A DNA stretch of 35,388 nucleotides from an uncultured Pseudomonadota bacterium (GCA_902799285.1 CADCAA010000005.1:6028-41415); one strand, 5' to 3'; positions 25,750 to 34,607 are shown, numbered from the stretch's first letter. The notes: generated by a model from the sequence alone, not told the origin. Numbers and translations: made by a program.

Positions 25750-26883
25750 TTATGCGAACTTTAACAAAATCAATGCAATGCCAGAAAACAAAATAGACAT
25801 TATGAAAAACCGATCGACTATTTTTGTTTCGGCCCAACCCAGTTCTTCGAAATGGTGATGCAATGGCGCGCGCAAAAAGACACGTTTGCCCGTACCTGTC
25901 ATTTTCCTGGTTATTTTGAAACACATTGTTTGTATAAACGATGACAACAAAATCAAAACCATCATTCCGGCCGCAATGCCCATAATGATTTCTGATTTTA
26001 ACAACATAGCAACCGTTCCCATAAATCCGCCCAACGCCAACGATCCAACATCGCCCATAAATATCGATGCAGGTTTGGAATTATACCACAAAAATCCCAA
26101 TACCGCGCCGGCCATCGCGCCCAAAGGGGCGTACAAACTGCTGGTTTCGGGTAAAAACACCACACTGTCCATAAAACCAATTCTGGTTGCGCCATATAAT
26201 GCGACCACCAATACTATCAATACCGGCAAATATAATTTGGACAACATACCGTCCAAGCCGTCTGTGATATTCGTTGCATTTGCAGAACCACAAATAACAA
26301 AATATCCAAACACATAATATAAAAATCCCAGTGTTATCGGCATACCCCATATTTCACCAATTCCCCATGCGTTTAATGGCCATAAAATAGTCGAACCAAC
26401 CGCAATAGATAAATCGGGTACATACGGCGGCATTGTTTTGTTTATCAAATACACCAATATTACGACGAATACAGCCTCGGCCCCCAGGCGAAATGCCGGC
26501 GACAAACCATTTGCAGCCTTGGTCGATTGGGACGAAACCTTTTTATAATCATCGATAAAACCCAATACCCCAAACATTACCAATGCCAATAATGCAATCC
26601 AACCTGCACTGTTCACAAACGGCATAAATAACACGGATGAAATCAGCACAGACAACAAAATCAAAATCCCGCCCATTGTTGGTGTTCCGGCCTTGGCCCG
26701 ATGAGCAACCGGCACATTTTCACTGATTGGTTGACCTTTTTTCTGCCATGCGTGCATCAATTTTATAAATCCGCGACCAAATATCAGCATTATTAAAAAC
26801 GCACAACCAAATGCGGCCGCAAATTGGGTCCAACCACTGGCAAAGACATAAAAACCATGGGATAAAAAATAATCTGACAGCAT
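25750..26883 (-). CDS. mraY: Phospho-MurNAc-pentapeptide transferase
   Basis: 377 residues from the ATG at 26883 with AAGGAG six bases upstream; a GTG 18 bases earlier is rejected because it lies within that ribosome site. Ten or so membrane helices. Signature parts: RAKAGTPTMGG, Asp111-Asp112 in GFIDDYKK, NATNITDGLDG, FMGDVGSLALGG, and the HHH of APLHHHFE. It links phospho-MurNAc-pentapeptide to undecaprenyl phosphate, giving lipid I. ftsW follows after 13 bases, with murD missing between them. Confidence 0.98.
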   Translation of the reverse strand: MLSDYFLSHGFYVFASGWTQFAAAFGCAFLIMLIFGRGFIKLMHAWQKKGQPISENVPVAHRAKAGTPTMGGILILLSVLISSVLFMPFVNSAGWIALLALVMFGVLGFIDDYKKVSSQSTKAANGLSPAFRLGAEAVFVVILVYLINKTMPPYVPDLSIAVGSTILWPLNAWGIGEIWGMPITLGFLYYVFGYFVICGSANATNITDGLDGMLSKLYLPVLIVLVVALYGATRIGFMDSVVFLPETSSLYAPLGAMAGAVLGFLWYNSKPASIFMGDVGSLALGGFMGTVAMLLKSEIIMGIAAGMMVLILLSSFIQTMCFKITRKMTGTGKRVFLRAPLHHHFEELGWAETKIVDRFFIMSILFSGIALILLKFA

Positions 26884-26911
26884 AGAAATCTCCTTAAACA
26901 CCTATACCATC

Positions 26912-26939
26912 ATTTTACCATAAAATATGTGCAATACAA
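26912..26939 (-). promoter_or_regulatory. Promoter of mraY-ftsW-murG
   Basis: On the minus strand TTGTAT, 16 bases, TAAAAT, with TGG just before the -10 (extended -10 pattern). It sits between the PBP1A stop and mraY. Confidence 0.55.
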
Positions 26940-26963
26940 ATCTAATTACTGAAAAAAAATGAA

Positions 26964-29039
26964 TTAAAATACTCCGCCAACCTGGGGCGCAGATTGCGTG
27001 ACGGATTCGCCATCAACCGTTATAACAACAACACCGGAATCCGCCGGTTGGTTGGGGCCCTGGTTTGGTTTGAAGGCCTCGGTTATAATTACGCCATTTG
27101 GGTCGCGGGTGGCAGCAACACCGTTCGAACGATTTACACGCACAAAATGCAATCCATCAGGCACGGAAAACGGCTGATTTTTTTGGTTTGCCAACGCGAC
27201 AGTCATAAAATCTGAAAACACACGGGCGGCGGTGTATGAACCGGTGCCTTTGCCCAATGGGCGCGGTGTATCGTATCCCAAATACACGCCCGCAATCAGG
27301 TTTTTAGAAAACCCGATAAACCATGCATCCTTGACATCGTTTGTGGTACCCGTTTTGCCGGCGATTGTGTGGCCAGGGACCATAGCCTGGCGCCCCGTTC
27401 CGCGTTCGACGGCGCCCTGTAAAATTGATATCAATTGATACAGACTTTGTGGATCTGATAATGCCGGTCCCATATCATCGTCATCGGGTGGCAACATATC
27501 GTCATCCCATTTTTGTATCCTGGATTCATTACCGACGATTGTGCGGCCGTATCGATCCTGGACATAATCGACCAAGCGCGGTTTTATCACATGCCCACCA
27601 TTTACAAATGCAGAATAGCCGGATACCAAATTTTGTAATGTTGTTTCACCCGACCCCAGCGCCATGGATAAATTCACATCGTTCATACTGTCGGGATATA
27701 CACCAAAACGTTTTGCCACATTGATTGCGTCACGCACACCGATTTGTTCCACCAAACGCACGGTCGGCACATTACGCGATGTTTCCAATGCCAAACGCAG
27801 TGGCACATCGCCCAAAAATTGTTTATCGTTGTTTTCGGGCTTCCATTCCGTATTTGCGTCTTTCCAGCCGACAATCGGCGCATCCAGTAATATTGCCTCG
27901 GGCGACATACCCTTTTCCAATGCAGACAGATATACGAACGGTTTTATCGTACTGCCAATTTGACGCATTGCCTGGGTTGCGCGATTAAATGAACTTTGCG
28001 CAAAACTGCGGCCGCCGGACATAGCCAAAACGCGCCCAGTATACGGATTCATAACGATAATTGCGCCCTGCAACTTTTCATTGCCCGCACGACCCGCGTT
28101 ATAATTATCCAATGTTTTATTCAAAGCATTACTCGCCGCGCGTTGCAATTCAGGCACAATTGTGGTTTTGATATATAAACCCTGGTTATATAAATCCTCG
28201 CGCCCGATGGTATCCAGTAATTGACGGCGGACTTCCTCGGCAAAGTATTGGAAAGTATCCTCCATCTGTTCGGTAAAGCCACTGTTGATATTTAATTCTT
28301 CGGCGGCAGCGGCGGCGGCCTGGTCTTTCGTTATAAACCCTTCGTCAACCATACGGCGCAGGACATAATTACGGCGTTCAACGGCCTTGTCCCTGTTATT
28401 TGGAGCCTTGGGCAGGGATGCCAAAAACGCACATTCGGACAGGGTTAAATCCTTGACCGGTTTATTGAAATACATCAACGCGGCCGACCCCACACCATAT
28501 GCACGCGCGCCAAGGAAAATCTGGTTCAAATACAGGGTCATAATGTGTTGTTTTGAAAACGAACGTTCCAAACGGAGTGCGAGTATCGCCTCTTTGACCT
28601 TGCGCGAAATGGTGCGGTCAGAGGTCAGGAAAAAGTTTTTTGCCACCTGTTGCGTAATGGTGGATGCGCCAGAAAATTTGGTATCAAAGCCCATTGCGCG
28701 CATAACGTTATTCAATGATGCACGGATTATACCCTGGACATCGATGCCGGGGTGGGTCCAGAAATTCTGATCTTCGGCCGCGATAAAGGCGTTCACCAGT
28801 TGGGGCGGCATATCGGCAAAATCGATAAACACACGGCGTTCCTGGGCATATTCTATCAGCAGCGAACCGTCGGACGCATACAGCCGGGTTGCAACCGGTG
28901 GAGCGTATGTTGCCAACTTTTTATAATCAGGTAAATCGTTGCCGTATATAAATATCAATGCCGCCAGTGCCGCGATTGCGCCGGTCACACACCAAAATAT
29001 TATGTTCAGAAAAATACGGCAAATTTTTTTGAATTTCAT
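26964..29039 (-). CDS. mrcA: Penicillin-binding protein 1A (class A, bifunctional)
   Basis: 691 residues from the ATG at 29039. A TTG 36 bases upstream is rejected because it lies in the promoter. TM helix about 10-32. The GT51 glycosyltransferase domain has Glu89 in AAEDQNFWTHPGID and the FSGASTITQQVAKN block (122-135). After a linker, the transpeptidase domain shows Ser363-xx-Lys366 in GSTIKPF, SRN at 421-423 and KTG at 562-564. All active-site residues are present. It polymerises and cross-links peptidoglycan in the periplasm. No ribosome site is present and the -10 box is right before the ATG, so the mRNA is probably leaderless. It lies upstream of mraY but has its own promoter. Confidence 0.95.
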   Translation of the reverse strand: MKFKKICRIFLNIIFWCVTGAIAALAALIFIYGNDLPDYKKLATYAPPVATRLYASDGSLLIEYAQERRVFIDFADMPPQLVNAFIAAEDQNFWTHPGIDVQGIIRASLNNVMRAMGFDTKFSGASTITQQVAKNFFLTSDRTISRKVKEAILALRLERSFSKQHIMTLYLNQIFLGARAYGVGSAALMYFNKPVKDLTLSECAFLASLPKAPNNRDKAVERRNYVLRRMVDEGFITKDQAAAAAAEELNINSGFTEQMEDTFQYFAEEVRRQLLDTIGREDLYNQGLYIKTTIVPELQRAASNALNKTLDNYNAGRAGNEKLQGAIIVMNPYTGRVLAMSGGRSFAQSSFNRATQAMRQIGSTIKPFVYLSALEKGMSPEAILLDAPIVGWKDANTEWKPENNDKQFLGDVPLRLALETSRNVPTVRLVEQIGVRDAINVAKRFGVYPDSMNDVNLSMALGSGETTLQNLVSGYSAFVNGGHVIKPRLVDYVQDRYGRTIVGNESRIQKWDDDMLPPDDDDMGPALSDPQSLYQLISILQGAVERGTGRQAMVPGHTIAGKTGTTNDVKDAWFIGFSKNLIAGVYLGYDTPRPLGKGTGSYTAARVFSDFMTVALANQKNQPFSVPDGLHFVRVNRSNGVAATRDPNGVIITEAFKPNQGPNQPADSGVVVITVDGESVTQSAPQVGGVF

Positions 29040-29046
29040 AAAACTA

Positions 29047-29075
29047 ATTATATTATACGATTTTGAAATTTGCAA
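29047..29075 (-). promoter_or_regulatory. Promoter of PBP1A, predicted leaderless transcript
   Basis: On the minus strand TTGCAA, 17 bases, perfect TATAAT, then seven bases to the ATG. Transcription should start at or one base before the start codon. Confidence 0.7.
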
Positions 29076-29133
29076 TTTTTTTATCCAAATTTTCTGGGAA
29101 CAACTAATGTCATTATCTGAACACTGAACACTA

Positions 29134-29157
29134 AAAAAACGCCGTTCGGCGTTTTTT
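29134..29157. terminator. Bidirectional terminator
   Basis: AAAAAACGCCG, two-base loop, CGGCGTTTTTT. It overlaps the stop codon of the phosphatase-like gene and ends the rpmE unit ahead of the PBP1A promoter. Confidence 0.88.
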
Positions 29158-29860
29158 ATAATTCAATATGGCCGTTGGTGGCGATTAATTCGGCACCAGA
29201 TGATATCTGGCCCCCGGATTCGCGAACAATCAATTCGCCGGCCGCAATTTCGGCATAATCCAATGGGTCGGACACAAAGGCGTCCAATTTACCCGATGCA
29301 ACGCCCGCCAAATCCAATGCCGGGCAACCCGACACGCGAACATCGCCAACGCGCTTAGAATTATCAGATATGTTATATGCAATCATCGCGTCAGCAATAT
29401 CGGCAATTTGCGATACGCGGATTTTTGTTGAATGAAATGCGGAAAACACACATGCACCGGCGTCGCTTTCCGCATAATATAATTTATCCAAAATTGGGGC
29501 GTAAATCAGGGCGATTTTTGTTTCGCCGTTCGAACGCAGTGCCAATGAAATTGCAAAATTTGGATTTGCACGCACAAAATTCGCGGCACCCGATACAGAC
29601 AAAACGAATTCATCACGACCGTCGCCCGCACGTTGCATATTTGGCGTCAGCAGTCCCGCCGATGGACGAACCAACAATAAATCGTCCAGGATGGATTCTT
29701 CGATTCGTTTTGTGGCACGTGTGACGAAATCACGGGCACCCTTTAATGATTGTTGCAGGTTTTCCACCTCGCCAAAGTCGTGGCGCAGGCCACTGGCCGT
29801 TTTGTCCAGTGCAGCAAACATTTTATTTAATTCGGTTGAGCCCTTGATAAGTAAATCCAT
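29156..29860 (-). CDS. Inositol-monophosphatase-fold protein lacking catalytic aspartates (SuhB-like pseudoenzyme)
   Basis: 234 residues from the ATG at 29860, with a G-rich ribosome site upstream. The whole chain aligns by eye with SuhB/IMPase. At 85-105, FVLSVSGAANFVRANPNFAI stands where active members have WVIDPLDGTTNFxxxxPxFAV, so both metal-binding Asp are lost (Leu87, Ser90). The GEE/SEE glutamates upstream are also missing. Near the C-terminus LDLAGVASGKLDAFV and EIAAGELIVRESGG keep the fold, but the WD pair reads AE. It should bind no Mg and hydrolyse nothing. E. coli SuhB has a non-enzymatic role in rRNA antitermination, so a scaffold role is possible. It follows rpmE by 27 bases. 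Confidence 0.8.
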   Translation of the reverse strand: MDLLIKGSTELNKMFAALDKTASGLRHDFGEVENLQQSLKGARDFVTRATKRIEESILDDLLLVRPSAGLLTPNMQRAGDGRDEFVLSVSGAANFVRANPNFAISLALRSNGETKIALIYAPILDKLYYAESDAGACVFSAFHSTKIRVSQIADIADAMIAYNISDNSKRVGDVRVSGCPALDLAGVASGKLDAFVSDPLDYAEIAAGELIVRESGGQISSGAELIATNGHIEL

Positions 29861-29887
29861 TTTTTCGCCCCCCACAGAAAAAATTGA

Positions 29888-30100
29888 TTAAAATTTAAAG
29901 CCAGCAAATTTGTTTTTGAAATCGGCGGCACGTTGACCTTTGGTATCGACATTGCTGCGTTGACCAGTCCAAGCCGGGTGATTCAAATTATCGGTTGATA
30001 AAACCAAATCTTTTTTGACAGACGAAAACATTTTCACAGTTTTGCCATCAGTCATAGTGACATTGATTTCGTGATATTCCGGATGAATTCCTTGTTTCAT
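29888..30100 (-). CDS. rpmE: 50S ribosomal protein L31
   Basis: 70 residues from the ATG at 30100, with AAAGGG upstream. MKQGIHPEYHEINVTMTDG is the L31 start, and HPAWTGQRSNVDTKGQRAADFKNKF the conserved C-terminal half. None of the zinc-binding cysteines of the C+ type is present, as usual in alphaproteobacteria. Longer upstream in-frame codons would pass through the promoter. It shares a message with the phosphatase-like gene. Confidence 0.94.
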   Translation of the reverse strand: MKQGIHPEYHEINVTMTDGKTVKMFSSVKKDLVLSTDNLNHPAWTGQRSNVDTKGQRAADFKNKFAGFKF

Positions 30101-30136
30101 TGTTTTTACCCTTTGTTTTATATATAAAGCCCAAAA

Positions 30137-30164
30137 ATTATACATGGTATTTTTACAATTGCAA
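30137..30164 (-). promoter_or_regulatory. Promoter of rpmE and the phosphatase-like gene
   Basis: On the minus strand TTGCAA, 16 bases, perfect TATAAT, the same layout as the marR operon promoter. Confidence 0.75.
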
Positions 30165-30170
30165 GAAATT

Positions 30171-30240
30171 ATTACAAAGTTCATTCGCTTGCGCTGACGC
30201 TACAGCGAGATTTCATCCGCTTTCGTTTCACTACAGCGAC
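30171..30240. repeat. Intergenic repeat, two units
   Basis: ATTACAAAGTTCA leads into unit 1, CATTCGCTTGCG (30182-30193) with CTACAGCGA (30200-30208), and unit 2, CATCCGCTTTCG (30214-30225) with CTACAGCGA (30231-30239). A third unit is at 33548, on the other side of the large Cys-rich gene and in the same orientation. Confidence 0.7.
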
Positions 30241-30268
30241 GTCCGGTTTGGCAATCATGAATAACAAA

Positions 30269-30293
30269 AAAATCCCCCGATATGGGGGATTTT
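30269..30293 (-). terminator. Terminator of the Cys-rich protein gene
   Basis: AAAATCCCCC, loop of five, GGGGGATTTT, 19 bases past the stop; the minus strand continues with a T-run. Confidence 0.88.
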
Positions 30294-30311
30294 GATTGTT
30301 TTCGGACAATA

Positions 30312-33300
30312 TTAATCTTCGGTGATGGTAAAGCTGACGATATCGCCAAAGTCACCAACAAATTCGCCACCGACATAGCAATGGACTTTTTTACCCATAC
30401 CGTCAATCCATTCTTGCTGGGCCGCCGTAAATTCCGAACGGTTGTTGGCCTTCATAATATTGTGCGTGACAACAGCCCCGGCGGTAAAAGTTGCACCGCC
30501 ACCAATAACATCGACAATCGCGCGGCCACCGCCGTTGTTCCAGAAAGTTTTGTCGCCACCGTTTTTCATTTTTGCATATTCATCTGACGATGCCATTGCA
30601 TTGCAATTGTCGGCTATACTCTCCGCAGCGGATACGATACTAGAGACATTGACACCTTTTTTATATTCACTTATATTCGCTGTTGAGAAAGCCGTGGCAT
30701 CCCATTTGTAAGAGTCGTTGCTTCTCAACTCTAACTTGGACAACAATTTATCGTATACACCTTTAAGACTAGTGATAGCACTCCTCAAAGAACTGATGTC
30801 ATCTGACGATAACTTGCTTTCTGTAGTATTGCTACTTGACCTGTTCTCTTTAGATTTATTCTCGACCACTCTTGCGTTTTCTTTGACTGCGGCCGCCTTG
30901 GATTCACAATCTGATATCCAACTATTGATATCATCGGCTGTGTTTTTGTTATCCTTGACCGTTGTTGTACTCAACAAGCCGCCCAGGCCGGTATTATTTT
31001 GCAGCAAATCTGTACCAACTATGCCGGCAACACCGGACAATGCGGATATACCCCATTTGGCAAATTCCTGGGTATCGGTCAAATCGCCCTCGGCATTTGT
31101 GCCGGTTTTTTTCTCGGCAACTTTTGTAGCAATTTCGTTGGAGTCATATAAATCGTTACTGCGTTTAGAGCCGTTTTCACCCAATCCGTTGATAGAGTAA
31201 TTTTTTTTCGATGCAGATGTATTCAACAATCTGTTATTATTCAATTTTACCCATTCAAATGTTGGATCCGGATTTGCACCAGTGTTTTGTGCACGGCATA
31301 CGTTTTGTTCGTGTGTCAATTTGGCATCATATATACTTTGGGCACGCGCCTCTTCTTTGGCCAAAATTGATTGGAACAATGTGTTCACCGCCGTGTTAGA
31401 TAACTGAACATCTTTGGTTATCATAACGGGTATGCTGCAACTGGCGTCACCGCCTTCCTCGGTATTGCAAATACATTCAGCCAGATCTTCGTTGCTCTGT
31501 TTGCACAGTTTTTTACCATCAGCGTTTGTTTTATTAACCAACGCATTCAAATTGGTCAGGTTATAACCATAATTTGCCGCAGAGTTACCCCATGCGGATG
31601 AAACGGTCGCATTATTGCCAGATGTATTTTCCCAACCGGCAATATCACTGCGACGGGCGTCGTTTTTCGCGATTGCCAGGCTTTCCGCACAAGCATCGGC
31701 ATTTTCAACCGTTTTTGCACATAAACCTTGGACAATTGTGTAATCCAACACACCACCTGTTTTATTCATAGAACGATTAAAACTGACGCTGTTTGTAGCG
31801 TATGTGCCCAGGATAATGTCATTACGACTGCGATAGCAATTTTTATAATCGTCGCCGCACATAGATGCCACACAATTCGAAACAACGTTTTCGCATGCCT
31901 TTTTCATTTGTGCAATCGCCGCATCATTATACGCCAATGACAAATCCGCATTTAATGCCGCAACAATCGGTGCAGAACTTGTTGTCGCGTCATTAGAATT
32001 ATATTCTGGGAACAATGTTTTGAACGCGTCGGCGTCGCTGTATGTATAATTATATTCATATGCGCCGTCGCCAGTTGTTGCCGCCATATATTTACAATTT
32101 GCGTCGGTATTCACAATCGCGGCACAACCGTTTTCAATATCGGTAAACACATCGGAATTATTGATTGTTTTGGCCGTGGCACTATCGCCAAATACGCGGG
32201 TATAGCATGCTGCACCCGAACCGCCACCACATGAACGAACCGCGCAAGATTTGAATGTTTCGATACATTTATCCTTGGCCGTTTTGTCGAATTTTTCAAC
32301 CAATTGACTTACTTTTTCGCCCAAAATTTGCTGTTGACTGCGGGCGGCATAGGCCTCGTCAAATATATCTTCGCGAATATCTGGGTCAGACAAATCTTTT
32401 TCACGTGGCATTTTGCCCTGGAACGTCATATAGCAATATTTGTTCGAACCAATTGTGTCGGTACATGCCGAACGGAAAAATTTACGAACATCACTTGCTG
32501 TTTGTTCGGTGCCGGATTGCGCATCCGTCAAAGGTGTTTGATTATCGTTGGAAACAAAATCCGCGGTTGCAATCGTGTTGAATTTAACACCAGCAACGCA
32601 ACGGTATGGATTTTTTGCACACGCGTTCAAGAAACAGTTATCAACAACACGATAGCAAGTGTTGACCGCATTCGCCGCCGCCAATGACGCACCATCGTCA
32701 ATCCATTTTTTTGCATCACCGTCGGTTGGTTTTAATTTATTACCAGTTGGCTTTGTCATTTGGTTTTCGCCAAACAACTGTTGGAAGCCCTCTTTTTGGC
32801 AACGGGATAATGTTGAATCGCACATTGCCGCCTGTTTTTTGAATTCCGTATCAGATGTGCATAATTCGAAATCCGCGCCACAGACGTCGTCTTTGGTCAA
32901 ACATCTTTGGTATTTTTTGACACAATCAGATGTCGATAATTTATTGCGTGTCGCCGCGCCGATAATATCAATCCCCATGACCGAACCGTCGGTTGGGTAT
33001 GTATAACGGGCAACCTCGCCATCGACAATTTTGCCGTTGGAATCTTTCTTGACCGTGCCATCGACATAACCGGAAATAGTGGACAGTATGGACAAATCAC
33101 TGGTTCCGAATAATTTATTAATGCCGGATGCCGAACATTGATAGAGTGTGCCAAAACATTCGGACATATGGCCATGGAACAGGACGTTTGTTGTGCATTC
33201 TTCGAAATCAGAGCCACAGGCATTGTCGGACTTCATACAACTGCGGTATTCGTCGACGCATTCGCTGTCTGATAACAGGCCCGTGCCGGTTGTCGACGAT

Positions 33301-33482
33301 GATATTGCCGTTGTCGTGGTTGTCGTGCCGGCAGTCGATTTTACCGCGTTTGATAATGACGGCAAACGACGCATTGCACTGGACGTGGAAACCACACCAA
33401 CACGCCCCGTGGCCGCCGCAAATGCCGCGCCACACACGCACATTACCGCGATAAAACTAACAGAATTTTTGAAAAAGCACAT
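30312..33482 (-). CDS. Large secreted protein with heptad-spaced cysteine modules, unknown family
   Basis: 1056 residues, ATG at 33482 with AGGAGA upstream. Signal peptide 1-22 (CGAAFA/AAT), then a Ser/Thr-rich linker with a Thr run. Module 1 has Cys at 75, 82, 89, 96, 109, 116 and module 2 at 187, 194, 201, 208, 221, 228, the same C-x6-C-x6-C-x6-C-x12-C-x6-C spacing, with CGSDFEEC and CGADFELC. Three shorter modules follow (CYRVVDNCFLNAC, CIETFKSCAVRSC, CENVVSNCVASMC; C-x6-C-x4-C). Toward the C-terminus are two Gly/Ala-rich hydrophobic stretches (about 805-830 and 985-1010) around a Ser/Asn/Lys coiled coil. It should be periplasmic or surface-exposed with many disulfides. No function is recognised. 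Confidence 0.85.
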   Translation of the reverse strand: MCFFKNSVSFIAVMCVCGAAFAAATGRVGVVSTSSAMRRLPSLSNAVKSTAGTTTTTTAISSSTTGTGLLSDSECVDEYRSCMKSDNACGSDFEECTTNVLFHGHMSECFGTLYQCSASGINKLFGTSDLSILSTISGYVDGTVKKDSNGKIVDGEVARYTYPTDGSVMGIDIIGAATRNKLSTSDCVKKYQRCLTKDDVCGADFELCTSDTEFKKQAAMCDSTLSRCQKEGFQQLFGENQMTKPTGNKLKPTDGDAKKWIDDGASLAAANAVNTCYRVVDNCFLNACAKNPYRCVAGVKFNTIATADFVSNDNQTPLTDAQSGTEQTASDVRKFFRSACTDTIGSNKYCYMTFQGKMPREKDLSDPDIREDIFDEAYAARSQQQILGEKVSQLVEKFDKTAKDKCIETFKSCAVRSCGGGSGAACYTRVFGDSATAKTINNSDVFTDIENGCAAIVNTDANCKYMAATTGDGAYEYNYTYSDADAFKTLFPEYNSNDATTSSAPIVAALNADLSLAYNDAAIAQMKKACENVVSNCVASMCGDDYKNCYRSRNDIILGTYATNSVSFNRSMNKTGGVLDYTIVQGLCAKTVENADACAESLAIAKNDARRSDIAGWENTSGNNATVSSAWGNSAANYGYNLTNLNALVNKTNADGKKLCKQSNEDLAECICNTEEGGDASCSIPVMITKDVQLSNTAVNTLFQSILAKEEARAQSIYDAKLTHEQNVCRAQNTGANPDPTFEWVKLNNNRLLNTSASKKNYSINGLGENGSKRSNDLYDSNEIATKVAEKKTGTNAEGDLTDTQEFAKWGISALSGVAGIVGTDLLQNNTGLGGLLSTTTVKDNKNTADDINSWISDCESKAAAVKENARVVENKSKENRSSSNTTESKLSSDDISSLRSAITSLKGVYDKLLSKLELRSNDSYKWDATAFSTANISEYKKGVNVSSIVSAAESIADNCNAMASSDEYAKMKNGGDKTFWNNGGGRAIVDVIGGGATFTAGAVVTHNIMKANNRSEFTAAQQEWIDGMGKKVHCYVGGEFVGDFGDIVSFTITED

Positions 33483-33525
33483 CTCTATCTCCTATCTACT
33501 TTCAGTTTATTTTATCATATATAAG

Positions 33526-33547
33526 AAAAAAACGAAAGCGTTTTTTT
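33526..33547 (-). terminator. Weak AT-rich hairpin, possible terminator of rluD
   Basis: AAAAAAACG, AAAG loop, CGTTTTTTT. Only two G-C pairs hold the stem. It lies downstream of rluD and upstream of the Cys-rich gene on the minus strand. Confidence 0.45.
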
Positions 33548-33598
33548 CATCCGCTTACGCACCAAAGGTGCTACAGCGAGATTACAAAGTTCAAAGTT
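33548..33598. repeat. Intergenic repeat, third unit
   Basis: CATCCGCTTACG (33548-33559), a GCACC/GGTGC mini-hairpin, CTACAGCGA (33571-33579), then ATTACAAAGTTCA and a second CAAAGTT. It shares the units and the 13-base ATTACAAAGTTCA with the copy at 30171. Confidence 0.7.
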
Positions 33599-33620
33599 CA
33601 GATGATGATACATTATTCTG

Positions 33621-33638
33621 CCGTGGACAAGTCCACGG
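33621..33638. repeat. Perfect 8-bp palindrome
   Basis: CCGTGGAC, AA, GTCCACGG, sixteen bases past the rluD stop. No T-run follows on either strand, so it is more like a REP-type palindrome than a terminator. Confidence 0.6.
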
Positions 33639-33653
33639 TGGAAACGCATAATT

Positions 33654-34607
33654 TTAAGAATTTTCTAAGATTTCACGTAATTCAAACATATCGGCGGGGA
33701 GTGGAGCCTTGAAAGTCATATTTTTGCCGGTTATTGGGTGTTTTAACGACAAATACGATGCGTGCAACATTTGGCCGTTATGTGTCTTCAAAAATTCCAA
33801 TAAACTTTGATTTTTGACACTGCCTAAACGCGCGGTGCCGCGGCCGTATATTGGGTCGCATAAAACCGGAAATCCGTGTGCGGACAGATGCACCCTGATT
33901 TGATGGGTGCGGCCGGTCAACAGGTTGCATTTGAAATGCGATACACCCGCGTGCGACCACGCGTCGATGCACTGAACCTCGGTTGTTGCGGGTTTGCCAC
34001 CGGATTTCACCATTGTCATTTTTTGGCGATTACGCGATGAACGTGCGATGTTTCCGGTGATTGTCGCACTTTCCCAATTTGGTACACCCCAAACAAACGC
34101 ATCGTATTTGCGGGTTAAATCGTGGGTTGAAAAAGTTTTAACCAATTCGCGATATGCCGCGTCAGTTTTGGCAAAAATCATTACGCCGGATGTATCCTTG
34201 TCCAAACGATGCACCACGCCAGGGCGTATATCGCCACCCAACGACGCCAAATTTGTATAGCATAATAAATTTTGAACCAATGTTCCGGTTTTATTGCCGG
34301 CCGATGGATACATTACAACGCCGCGCGGTTTGTTTATCACGATGATATCGTCGTCTTGGTATAAAATATCCAAATCAAAATCGCATGATTTGTTGTCTGC
34401 GGCCGTGGGTGCGCGCGGGGCATCCGGCACAATCACGATATACATTTCGCCGTTCCGCACTTTATCAGAAAACTTTACAGTTGCGCCACCACGGGATACA
34501 GAAAATTTTTGTATTTCACTGCGCGAAAATTCAGGCATTTTGGACGCCAGGAATTTATCTAATCGCAAACCAACATCATCATCAGATACAATAAATTCAC
34601 GTTGCAT
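33654..34607 (-). CDS. rluD: 23S rRNA pseudouridine synthase, RluD/RluA family
   Basis: 317 residues, ATG at 34607; AGGAAA upstream overlaps the TAG stop of the preceding gene. An N-terminal S4 RNA-binding domain (about 12-60) is followed by the catalytic domain, with INKPRGVVMYPSAGN and HRLDKDTSG (133-141, catalytic Asp136), then LLTGRTHQIRVHLSAHGFPVLCDPIYG. The S4 domain and length fit RluD (U1911, 1915, 1917) better than RluC, but the target set is inferred. It is downstream of the small secreted protein gene. Confidence 0.88.
   Translation of the reverse strand: MQREFIVSDDDVGLRLDKFLASKMPEFSRSEIQKFSVSRGGATVKFSDKVRNGEMYIVIVPDAPRAPTAADNKSCDFDLDILYQDDDIIVINKPRGVVMYPSAGNKTGTLVQNLLCYTNLASLGGDIRPGVVHRLDKDTSGVMIFAKTDAAYRELVKTFSTHDLTRKYDAFVWGVPNWESATITGNIARSSRNRQKMTMVKSGGKPATTEVQCIDAWSHAGVSHFKCNLLTGRTHQIRVHLSAHGFPVLCDPIYGRGTARLGSVKNQSLLEFLKTHNGQMLHASYLSLKHPITGKNMTFKAPLPADMFELREILENS

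Noticed and set aside
29040..29075. TTG start for PBP1A
   Set aside because: It lies in the -35 box of the promoter; the ATG at 29039 gives the normal N-terminus.
30200..30406. 68-codon minus-strand frame
   Set aside because: It spans the repeat units and the terminator and enters the Cys-rich gene out of frame; no ribosome site.
33621..33638. Palindrome as rluD terminator
   Set aside because: No T-run on either side; listed as a repeat instead.
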